Below, piece by piece: positions 1 to 7,600 of a stretch of 7,996 bases of DNA; the first letter of the stretch is position 1, and the number at the start of each line of letters is the position of its first letter. A program made the translations under genes and the position numbers. The stretch covers positions 1 through 7,996 of the forward strand of contig CAJWMI010000074.1 in assembly GCA_913043185.1 (NCBI GenBank). The letters are read 5' to 3'. Origin of the DNA: an uncultured Fidelibacterota bacterium (GTDB lineage Bacteria; Marinisomatota; Marinisomatia; Marinisomatales; UBA1611). The notes under the pieces were generated by a model. That model did no database searches, was not told the origin of the DNA, and worked only from the letters and a program-made list of their open reading frames with translations.

Positions 1-11
1 TAAATTTTGTA

Positions 12-284
12 TTATTTCATTAATACCATTTTCTTAGTAAATACTTTTCCACCAGCCGTTAACCTATAGAAATACATACCCGCGCTTAATGGGCTCCCAC
101 TGTCATCTACACCATACCATGCACTTGCTTTTCTACCAGCAGTCTCATAATTATTTACTAAAGTTTTTACTTTTCTACCTACAATATTATAGACAGAGAG
201 ATTTACCTGACCATCTCCAGCTAAATCATATGTTATAAATGTTACTGGGTTGAAAGGGTTTGGAAAGTTTGAGTTTAGCCCATA
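12..284 (-). other. C-terminal T9SS type A-like sorting domain (FlgD Ig-like fold)
   Basis: Residues about 1030-1119 begin with DKYGLNSNFPNPFNPVTFI and run through VNLSVYNIVGRKVKTLVN to SAGMYFYRLTAGGKVFTKKM. They end in VLMK at the stop. This matches the NFPNPFNPxTxIxYxL...VxLxVYNxxGxxVxxL...GxYxYRLxAG...KKMxLxK pattern of type A C-terminal sorting domains recognised by type IX secretion in FCB bacteria. It implies export across the outer membrane and cell-surface attachment or release. The motif is clear. That the host has a working T9SS is an inference, since no T9SS gene is in the window. Confidence 0.88.
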
Positions 285-3200
285 TTTATCTGGTAAAGTA
301 GACCCTAAATCGCTAGACAGCATTGTAGTATTAAACAAACCCATACCCTCTGAGGTAGCTGTGATTGCATTTGCACCAGCATCACCTCCACTTACTTCTT
401 CAAAAAACATTAAAACATTTGGATTATCGATATCCTGGTTCATTTGAACATTTACTTTTATAATTCCTCCACTACCAGGAGGAACACCTCCAGCAAAATC
501 ATAACCTAGAAAATAGAAATTTTCTCCATCGGAATCCTCGCCTGAGCTACCGTCAATGACACCATTTGAAAAACGATCTAAGGCTTCAACAGAAGTAACT
601 GTTAAATATTCAGGTACGTCAGCGATCTCAAAAGACATGGTCCCAACTGTCTCTGTATTGTTCATATGCACCTCGAAAGAGCCTGTTCCTCCTGATGTAA
701 GCTCGCCCATGACATTTTGAATACTATAAGAAACTGGCGGCAGTCCAATGTATACCTCTGATGGCAAGCCAACGGAGACCATAGGATTATTATAGGAATC
801 AGAAACAACCATATCGCCATAGGAAATATCAACAGTAAATGCCTCTGGAGATCCAGGAAGGATATCTAGCAAGACCTCTCCAAGGTACCAGTATCCTGGA
901 GGAATAGGATTACTAAGGGTATTATCAAAAAGTAATAAGGTAAACGTATTACCAATATGTTGGGATGATACAGACCATGTGCTAAAATCAATAAGGTCAG
1001 TTATCTGCATACCGCTTCCAGTTAAGAACGGAGGATCAGGAATAAAATCTACTTGAACACCATAGACAGGCTGCGTATTAATAAGACATAATGACGAGGT
1101 CATCTGGGTGCCTGGCTCTGCATAACCATCCGTCAGCATTAGATATTGCGTCTCAATCATGACCTCATATGTCGCTGGCTCTGCTGTCCAGTTCAATTGG
1201 ACGGGAGGCGAACTAATATCCTGAATCTGAACATCTGTCATTGTCAGTGTAACAGTCTGTGCCTGGTCTGCTAATGGTCTTACCACAACTCTGCAAACTG
1301 GCCCATCACCGGGCTCTAACGGATCAGCACCAGCTAGAGGACCAAATCCAGCTATCGAAATTTTCCCATTATCATCAAGAACCGATAAGGACCAACCAGC
1401 TGTTCTATCAGTTGGCAAAATATTTTCACCAGTCAAAACATCAGGAAAATCTTCTATCTCAAAAAATAATCCACCAAGCAGGCTCTCATTGTTAACAGAA
1501 ATATCTATCGTATCTGTCTGGCCTGTCAAAGAACCACCGTCACTCATATAACACTCTATCCATTCAACAGGACCAGCACTTACAATGTTTGTAGGCACAG
1601 ACTCTGAACCATCTGGATAGATAGCGGTAACATAATAATAGTAAGTGGTACTATTTACTACATCAAAATCGGTATATGTTGTAGTATTTCCATCTAACTC
1701 AACAATTTCTTCAAAGCCTGTCGTGGCACTGAAAGATTTATAAATTTTGTAAGAATCAATGTCCACAGGTCGGTTATTATTTAAAACAATTGGATTCTCA
1801 ATATCAATTCTATCAGTGAAAGGAATGCCTCCTCCATATTTGGTAATCACATCTTCTTTAGGTGCTGTTATTACCCACTCTCCTATTTCTGTTAAATTAT
1901 AGTGAATTAAACGATCTGTATTTCTAGAAGTAAATGAAATAGAAACATCATCCACAGCCCAGCCCGATGCCCAGACTGCGTTATCGTTTGCATGGAATAA
2001 TATATAAAGATTATCGCCGGTAAGATAGGGTCCAAGATCAACAGTCTCGGTTACCCATTCAGTAGCAGGATTAAGCTGATAGACTTCAGTAAAGTTTACA
2101 CCGTCTTCGCTAACGCCTATAGATGCACTCTGGCTGTAGGCTCCATCAAAATAAGAAGCGAAACTTAGTAGCACAGCCTCAGCTCCACTAACGTTAAACT
2201 CTGGCGTAACCATATAGTCAACTGAACCATCATCATTTGCAGCATCATCATTTGCACACATATAAGTTGTATGAACTGGAACAGTCCAGAAATCGCTAGT
2301 ACAATCTGTCGTGAGATACCACCCCTGCGATGAGTTTGTAGTTAAGGTCCAATCGTCAGGAATACCAGCCTCAAAATCCTCTGAAATATTATCTGGAATT
2401 GGTCCAGAAGGGGGATCCCAGGTCAATGTAACTTGTGCATCTTGGCCATCGATAGCCTGAAGATTTGAGGGCTCCTCAATATAACCTGGATAAACAATTA
2501 CAGTCGCAGAGTCAGCAGAAGCGATCCAATAATTACCGCCGATACCATCAGTCACTACGACGTTTTCCACAAAAATCGATACAGAATCCGCATAGGCATT
2601 ATTGTGCACCTCAAAGGTTGCAGTTAGAACTGAACCAGCTCCTGGATCTATATTCGCATTATCAGTACTGTATATCACGATCCGTGAGTATGCATCATTA
2701 TCTACATTATTAAAATCAACTGAAAATCCAGTCGTTCTTTCTGTTGTAGCTAAAGAAACTAGATCTAAATAATTAGGACTATCCTTTAAATCAAACTGGA
2801 GCCCACCAACAGCACCACTATTGGTTATGCTAAAATCGATTTCAACAGTTTCTTGTACATCAGCAGTTGCTGTTGAACCACTAAGGTAGATTACATCACC
2901 AATGGTAAGATTACCATTAGAGGATTGAGCTGAGACTATAGCTCCGTCTTCATCACTAACAATTAGGTTGCTAATGTTAATCCCTAGAACAGCAGAAAGT
3001 ACCGTTGAGCCACTGAAATGAAGATTGAGTATAGAGCCACTAGCTCCACTGCTGATTCCATCAGGCCCTGAGCCATTATAAAAAACAACTCTTGAGCTAC
3101 CATTATTTAATGAATTATAGTCAGCGGAAAAGCTAGAACCTATTCCTACAGGAGAAACACCTGAAAGCATCACCATGGATGGTTCTACAGACACATCAAA

Positions 3201-3371
3201 CTGCATACCGCCTACGGTACTATTTGGGTTTGATAGCATAACTGTCACAACTATATCATCTGTATATCCAGCAAAAGAAGTATCAACCACCATTATAGAA
3301 ACATCCTGAGCATGGGCAACCGTGGCTACTAAAGCAACCGATAAAAATATTTTTTTCATTGTCTTTATCAT
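12..3371 (-). CDS. Large secreted multidomain protein: five cohesin-like modules, split FN3 with choice-of-anchor J-type insert, T9SS type A-like sorting domain
   Basis: A predicted exported surface or extracellular protein of 1119 residues from the start chosen here. Residues 1-21 form a signal peptide (lysines, a hydrophobic run LSVALVATV, then AHA before QDV). Domains in order are cohesin-like modules 1 and 2 (about 25-160 and 161-295), the first strands of a fibronectin type III domain (about 299-325), a choice-of-anchor J-type beta-sandwich (about 328-481), a linker, the remaining FN3 strands (about 535-601), cohesin-like modules 3-5 (about 606-735, 737-876, 880-1017), and a C-terminal sorting module (about 1030-1119). 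The start is set at the ATG at 3369-3371 because GGAGGA lies 9 bases upstream. An upstream in-frame TTG at 3399-3401 would put ten unneeded residues before the signal peptide. An internal ATG at 3357-3359 (MKKIF) is less well spaced. No catalytic motif is evident. The likely role is binding, structural or adhesive, possibly with polysaccharides or protein partners; the substrate is unknown. Whether the modules bind dockerins cannot be told from sequence. Confidence 0.9.
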   Translation of the reverse strand: MIKTMKKIFLSVALVATVAHAQDVSIMVVDTSFAGYTDDIVVTVMLSNPNSTVGGMQFDVSVEPSMVMLSGVSPVGIGSSFSADYNSLNNGSSRVVFYNGSGPDGISSGASGSILNLHFSGSTVLSAVLGINISNLIVSDEDGAIVSAQSSNGNLTIGDVIYLSGSTATADVQETVEIDFSITNSGAVGGLQFDLKDSPNYLDLVSLATTERTTGFSVDFNNVDNDAYSRIVIYSTDNANIDPGAGSVLTATFEVHNNAYADSVSIFVENVVVTDGIGGNYWIASADSATVIVYPGYIEEPSNLQAIDGQDAQVTLTWDPPSGPIPDNISEDFEAGIPDDWTLTTNSSQGWYLTTDCTSDFWTVPVHTTYMCANDDAANDDGSVDYMVTPEFNVSGAEAVLLSFASYFDGAYSQSASIGVSEDGVNFTEVYQLNPATEWVTETVDLGPYLTGDNLYILFHANDNAVWASGWAVDDVSISFTSRNTDRLIHYNLTEIGEWVITAPKEDVITKYGGGIPFTDRIDIENPIVLNNNRPVDIDSYKIYKSFSATTGFEEIVELDGNTTTYTDFDVVNSTTYYYYVTAIYPDGSESVPTNIVSAGPVEWIECYMSDGGSLTGQTDTIDISVNNESLLGGLFFEIEDFPDVLTGENILPTDRTAGWSLSVLDDNGKISIAGFGPLAGADPLEPGDGPVCRVVVRPLADQAQTVTLTMTDVQIQDISSPPVQLNWTAEPATYEVMIETQYLMLTDGYAEPGTQMTSSLCLINTQPVYGVQVDFIPDPPFLTGSGMQITDLIDFSTWSVSSQHIGNTFTLLLFDNTLSNPIPPGYWYLGEVLLDILPGSPEAFTVDISYGDMVVSDSYNNPMVSVGLPSEVYIGLPPVSYSIQNVMGELTSGGTGSFEVHMNNTETVGTMSFEIADVPEYLTVTSVEALDRFSNGVIDGSSGEDSDGENFYFLGYDFAGGVPPGSGGIIKVNVQMNQDIDNPNVLMFFEEVSGGDAGANAITATSEGMGLFNTTMLSSDLGSTLPDKYGLNSNFPNPFNPVTFITYDLAGDGQVNLSVYNIVGRKVKTLVNNYETAGRKASAWYGVDDSGSPLSAGMYFYRLTAGGKVFTKKMVLMK
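321..1556 (-). repeat. Cohesin-like modules 3, 4 and 5 (protein-level repeats)
   Basis: Three further modules follow the FN3 part. They carry the mid-module motif as LGGLFFEI (residues 632-639), YGVQVDF (770-776) and VGTMSFEI (909-916). Each has the proline-glycine turn before a long strand (LEPGDGPVCRVVV, IPPGYWYLGEVLL, VPPGSGGIIKVNV). Each also ends in a strand such as MTDVQIQD or YGDMVVSD. Module 3 shares TDRTAGWS with the ERTTGFS of module 2. Modules 4 and 5 are more diverged and are assigned with less certainty. Confidence 0.65.
1569..2477 (-). other. Fibronectin type III domain split by the J-type insert
   Basis: The segment PSNLQAIDGQDAQVTLTWDP (residues about 301-320) is the opening A and B strands of an FN3 domain. 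The remaining strands appear only some 220 residues later: DIDSYKIYKS, then TTTYTDFDVVNSTTYYYYVT, then AIYPDGSESVPTN (about 538-595). Between them sit the J-type domain and an unassigned stretch (about 482-534) rich in charged and aromatic residues. The two halves complement each other to make one complete FN3, so this is best read as a nested domain. Confidence 0.7.
1929..2390 (-). other. Choice-of-anchor J-type (MAM-like) domain within the secreted protein
   Basis: Residues about 328-481 begin with EDFEAGIPDDWTLTTNSSQG, matching the FExGxPxxWT opening of choice-of-anchor J/cleaved-adhesin domains. They continue with SVDYMVTPEFNVSGAEAVLLS, matching the usual D-W/Y-L-x-TP-x-hydrophobic segment. 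They end with GWAVDDVSISF, the typical G-W-x-(V/I)-DD-(V/I) closing strand. Two cysteines (357 and 372) lie close enough to form a disulfide after export. Such domains are common in large secreted proteins of FCB bacteria and are thought to mediate binding; the ligand is unknown. Confidence 0.75.
2487..3299 (-). repeat. Cohesin-like modules 1 and 2 (protein-level tandem repeat)
   Basis: Two consecutive modules of about 135 residues share the same landmarks in the same order. Each has an early strand pattern ending in VGGMQFDV (residues 53-60) or VGGLQFDL (188-195), then a GFSVDFNN-type segment with a following SRVVFY or SRIVIY strand. Next comes a glycine-rich turn before a long strand (ISSGASGSIL; IDPGAGSVLT), then a closing NLIVSDEDG or NVVVTDGIG strand. 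This is the pattern of the cohesin/carbohydrate-binding-module-like beta-sandwich. The nucleotide sequences are diverged, so this is an old protein duplication and not a recent DNA repeat. Confidence 0.75.
3309..3371 (-). other. Sec signal peptide of the cohesin-like protein
   Basis: The first 21 codons from the chosen ATG encode a classic signal peptide: Lys3, Lys6 and Lys7, a hydrophobic core IFLSVALVATV, and an A-H-A site before Gln22. No lipobox cysteine is present, so cleavage by signal peptidase I is expected and the protein should not be a lipoprotein. Confidence 0.85.
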
Positions 3372-3507
3372 CGACACTATTCCTCCAATATTGTCTCTCA
3401 ATCAGATTATTCAGTCGCGCAAAAGAAAAGAACGACCATAGTCAGACGTATAACTTAAATCACCAACCCTGAAAATAGTAAATATTCTTCATCAAGTCAC
3501 TGATATT
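3372..3507 (-). other. Intergenic gap between the metB-like gene and the secreted-protein gene
   Basis: This 136-base gap is the only sizeable non-coding stretch in the window. Apart from the Shine-Dalgarno at its downstream end I see no GC-rich hairpin followed by a T run, no tRNA-like fold and no convincing sigma-70 or Bacteroidota-type (TTTG/TAnnTTTG) promoter. Its length, compared with the 0 and 4 base spacings upstream, suggests that the secreted-protein gene may be transcribed separately. Confidence 0.5.
3379..3386 (-). promoter_or_regulatory. Ribosome binding site deciding the start of the secreted protein
   Basis: The minus strand reads GGAGGAAT here, a strong Shine-Dalgarno sequence. 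GGAGGA ends 9 bases before the ATG at 3369-3371. It lies downstream of the alternative TTG at 3399-3401 and is about 21 bases from the next ATG at 3357-3359, so it supports the middle start. Confidence 0.75.
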
Positions 3508-4674
3508 TTATTTTCCAAGCGCTCCTTTAATATCGGAAAGCAAGTCTTCAATATGTTCAACCCCAACTGCTAAGCGAAGAAGCTCTGGAACCAAGTTCAT
3601 TTCGGATTTTACATCTTTCGGAACATCTGCATGTGTCATAAAATATGGAACAGACATCAGACTCTCCACTCCGCCTAAACTCTCTGCAAGAGAAAAAAGT
3701 TTTATCTTTGATAAGAAAGAGTCAAGGTTCCATTTTGAGTCAAAGACCACAGAGATCATGCTCCCAAACAGTATTTCTCCATGTGGATTAATCTGCTGTT
3801 TCCTTGCAATATCATATTGAGGATGTGAAGCCAGACCAGGATAAATAGTTTTAGTGATACTATCATGACTGTCAAAGTACTTTGCTAATACCATCGCATT
3901 ATCCGAGGCTTTTTGTACTCGCATAGACATTGTTTTTACACTTCGCAGTAATAACCACGAGTCAAACGGACTGGGCACTGCTCCACCAGATTTTTGAATA
4001 AAATGTAGCCTCTCGGCTAAAGCTTCATCTTTCGCTACTAATACACCTCCAAGAACATCGCTATGACCACTAATAAATTTGGTGGAGCTATGCATTACAC
4101 AGTCTGCTCCATATTCAAGAGGCCTCTGGCCATATGAACTCATAAATGTATTATCCACAGCAAGTTTAATCTTTGACTCATTACATATCGCTGATACTTC
4201 CTGTATATCTGTAATCTCTAGCATAGGATTAGTAGGGGTCTCAATAAACACCCACTTTGTATCCGGTTTGATCTTTTGTTTGATATTTTCAACATTGGTT
4301 GTGTCAACAAAATCAAAATCAATGCCGTGATATTTAAGCACCTGGGTTGCCATACGATAGGTGCCTCCATATACGTTCCTGGAAACAATTACATGGTCTC
4401 CTTTTTTCAGTCCCTGAAACAAGGCCGTTGTTGCTGCCATTCCGCTGGCAAATGCTATCGCATCACATCCACCTTCTAACGCAGCAATATTTTTTTCTAG
4501 CCTTGTTCTAGTAGGATTACCTCCTCTTGAGTAATCATATCCTTTATTTTTTCCGATACCATCCTGTGCATAGGTAGAGGTTAGATGTATAGATGGTGAA
4601 ATAGATCCGGTAACAGCATCTGGCTCATTTCCAGTGTGTATCGCGATTGTTTCAAATTTTTTCTTCTTTGCCAT
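3508..4674 (-). CDS. metB: Cystathionine gamma-synthase/lyase family PLP enzyme (probable cystathionine gamma-synthase)
   Basis: This 388-residue protein is full length for the Cys/Met-metabolism PLP enzymes (fold type I), cytoplasmic tetramers that act in transsulfuration. Visible residues: YSRGGNPTR with Tyr48 and Arg50, which bind cofactor phosphate across the dimer; FASGMAA near 75-81; Tyr102 in VYGGTYR, which stacks on the PLP ring; Asp174 in AVDNTF, which contacts the pyridine nitrogen; Lys199 in HSSTKFISGHSD, the Schiff-base lysine; and Arg367 in LLRLAVGVEH, which binds substrate carboxylate. In the specificity loop GGVESLMSVPYFMTHAD, Ser341 stands where cystathionine gamma-lyases carry Glu and where E. 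coli MetB has Ser. This favours gamma-synthase (acylated homoserine plus cysteine to cystathionine), but it is an inference from one position. A related gamma-lyase or O-acetylhomoserine sulfhydrylase remains possible, so the symbol is tentative. The ATG lies 4 bases after the secA stop, with a weak AGG 9 bases upstream inside the secA 3' end. This suggests it is the distal gene of a nusB-secA unit, although there is no obvious functional link. Confidence 0.93.
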   Translation of the reverse strand: MAKKKKFETIAIHTGNEPDAVTGSISPSIHLTSTYAQDGIGKNKGYDYSRGGNPTRTRLEKNIAALEGGCDAIAFASGMAATTALFQGLKKGDHVIVSRNVYGGTYRMATQVLKYHGIDFDFVDTTNVENIKQKIKPDTKWVFIETPTNPMLEITDIQEVSAICNESKIKLAVDNTFMSSYGQRPLEYGADCVMHSSTKFISGHSDVLGGVLVAKDEALAERLHFIQKSGGAVPSPFDSWLLLRSVKTMSMRVQKASDNAMVLAKYFDSHDSITKTIYPGLASHPQYDIARKQQINPHGEILFGSMISVVFDSKWNLDSFLSKIKLFSLAESLGGVESLMSVPYFMTHADVPKDVKSEMNLVPELLRLAVGVEHIEDLLSDIKGALGK

Positions 4675-4678
4675 GGTC

Positions 4679-7600
4679 TTATACCTGTGTATATCCTTGT
4701 TTTAAATATTGCTGTAGCTTTTTGTACTTAATCTGTACTTTTTCTCCGCTCGGTGATTGTACAAATATTTTTTCATTTCTTCCTATCTTTTTATCTGCTA
4801 CTATGGGTTTACTTACTCCTTTTTGAGAGGGTTGATTTTGCTGCTGGCCAGAGAAACCCATTCCCGTTGTATCTTGGTGTTCTACTTTTATATTTCGAAC
4901 TCCACCAGTATTTAACTGCGGTGCCTGGTCCATTCCCTGGAGCTGCGTGCGAAACATTCTTTGTACTGTAACAGCATTCATATCAAGCATCATCTCTTTA
5001 AACATCCCAAACCCCTCAGACTTATACTCGAGAAGTGGATTTTTTTGACCATAGGCTCTGAGGTTTATTCCTTCTCTCAATTGATCCATTGCATACAAGT
5101 GATCTTTCCATTTTTCATCAATCGTACGCAGGATTACAAACCTTTCAAACCCTCGAATTACCTCCTCTGGGACTAAAGATTCTCTGACCTTATATACTGA
5201 CTCTGCTTCGTGGCTGACCCAGTCTATCACATCGTCTGAGCTAATATCTTCTCTTCCAGCATCTTCAATTAATTTTTGGTGGCTGATATCTACTAAAAGA
5301 TGTGACGAAAGATTCTGTCTTAAAGAGTCCCAGTCCCAATCAGCTAAAGACTCAGTCTCTGACTGTTCCTCTATCTCATCAACTATATAATCTTCTATAA
5401 TCTGCGCTACAGTGTCTCTCATGTTCTTACCAGATAGTGCTTGATTTCTTATGTCATAGACTACTTGCCTCTGCTGGTTCATAACATCATCATACTCAAG
5501 AAGATGTTTTCTAACACCAAAATTGCGTACTTCTACCTTCTGTTGCGCTGAGCTTATTGCCCTGGTGATCATTCCCGCAGTAATAACCTCACCCTCTTCT
5601 ATCCCCATCCTGTCCATAATGCTTGCTACTTTATCTGATCCAAATAACCTCATTAAATCATCTTCAAGTGATAGATAAAATACAGATGACCCAGGATCTC
5701 CTTGTCGCCCTGACCTTCCTCTTAATTGTAAATCTATTCTCCTTGAGTCATGCCTCTCAGTGCCTAAAATATGAAGGCCGCCAGCCTCCTTAACCCCTTC
5801 ACCAAGTTTAATATCTGTTCCTCTACCAGCCATATTCGTAGCAATTGTAACAGCGCCTCTTTGACCGGCCCTTGCAACAACTTCTGCCTCTTTCTGATGT
5901 TGTTTGGCGTTTAAAACACTGTGGGGAATATTTTTTCTTTTAAGCATTCTTGACAAAAGTTCGGATGTTTCTACGGCAATCGTTCCAACTAGTACTGGTT
6001 GACCGCGGTGATGCGCATCGGCTATTTCATCAATAACTGCGTTGTATTTTTCTCTTTTTGTTTTATACACTAAATCATCGCTATCATTCCTTATAATATC
6101 ACGGTGCGTAGGAATAACAACCACATCTAAACCATAGATAGAGCCTAATTCTTCTGCCTCTGTTTCCGCTGTTCCGGTCATACCTGATAATTTGTCATAT
6201 TGCCTAAAATAATTTTGTATTGTGATCGTGGCTAATGTTTGGGTTTCTCTTTCTATCTTGACATTTTCTTTTGCCTCTAAAGCCTGATGAAGCCCATCTG
6301 AGTACCTTCTTCCTGCTAAAATTCGTCCAGTAAATTCATCTACAATTAAAACTTTCCCATCTTGCACAACATATTCTACATCTTTATCATACATAGTAAA
6401 TGCTCTTAGAAGCTGATTGAAATTGTGAATCTTACCACTTCTTTCCGCATGGAGCTGGTGAGCTTTCTCTTTTTCTATTTCACGCTCATTATCTTTTAGA
6501 TCTGTTTTTTCATCAACCTCTAACAGCATCTCTCCTAAGTCAGGGATAATAAAGGTCTCAGGATTATCAGGAGCCAAAACATTTCTTCCTTTTTCTGTTA
6601 TATCTATTACATGCGATTTTTCATCAATAGAAAAATATAGATCATCATCTACCTCATGTAATTTTTTATCTCTTAAATAAACCGACTCTATACTTTGGGA
6701 TAACTTTAGGGTTCCTGGTTCTTGAAATATTTTCATAACCTGCGGGTGCTTCGGGAGACCGCGTTTTGCCTGAAGTAATTTCAATCCTGCCTGTTCTTCA
6801 TCTGTCTCTAATATTTCTTTTACATTTTTTACTAGTTCAGACACTAAAACATTCTGTTTTTTTACTAGCCTTTGTACATCTGGTTTTAGTCTAACAAATG
6901 TATCGTCGATAGGTGTATCAACAGCACCAGATATAATTAATGGGGTACGTGCCTCATCAATAAGTACGCTGTCTACCTCATCAACAACGGCAAAGGCATG
7001 CCCTCTTTGACATAGTTCATCTGGATGCAATGCCATATTGTCTCTTAAATAGTCAAATCCAAATTCATTATTTGTTCCATATGTGATATCACAGCCATAC
7101 ATCTCCCGTCGCTGTCTATTATCCATTGAGTTCAATATGAACCCCACTGTTAGGCCTAGCCTCCTGTATACCTCGCCCATCCACTCAGCATCCCTCTGGG
7201 CTAAATAGTCATTTACTGTGATTACATGAACGCCTCTACCGGTGAGAGCATTTAGATATATCGGCATAGTCGCAACTAATGTCTTACCCTCTCCCGTTTT
7301 CATTTCAGAAACATTACCATTGTGTAATATAATAGCACCGAGTAATTGGACATCATAAGGAATCATGTTCCACTCTGCCTGTTGTCCTGAAATTCGCCAA
7401 GACTGTCCTATCATCCTCCGACAGGTCTCTTTTACCATGGCAAAAGCTTCAACCATACTATCATCTAATGCCTTCTGCTCTGCTTGTAAAATGATTTTCT
7501 TTATTACCGAGCTATCCGCATCTTTATCCAATTCACTTTTTACTTGGCTTATAGCATCTTCAACAAATTGCTTTAGCTGTGCTGTTCTATCGATTAGATC

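Noticed and set aside
1..11. Terminator after the secreted-protein gene
   Set aside because: Only 11 bases follow the stop codon in the window, too few to judge.
1357..1377. Dockerin or calcium-loop-like DDNGK in the secreted protein
   Set aside because: It is a single short Asp/Asn-Gly turn inside cohesin-like module 3. It lacks the paired 12-residue loops of a dockerin and fits a beta-turn of the module.
250..2713. Plus-strand open frames opposite the secreted-protein gene (near 250-447, 1259-1495, 2465-2713)
   Set aside because: Short, low-complexity or Gln/Ser/His-rich translations with no family resemblance, lying wholly inside a strongly supported minus-strand gene.
3402..3507. Possible promoter or terminator in the gap before the secreted-protein gene
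   Set aside because: On the minus strand TTGGTG is followed 18 bases later only by ACTATG, a poor -10. The one inverted repeat (GAC-CATA-GTC) has a 3-bp stem and no T run. Neither is strong enough to call.
5040..5046. Run of seven A (minus strand) in secA as a possible frameshift site
   Set aside because: The frame continues without interruption through conserved residues (AYGQKNPLLEYKSEGFGMF), and an A7 run is expected by chance in AT-rich coding DNA.
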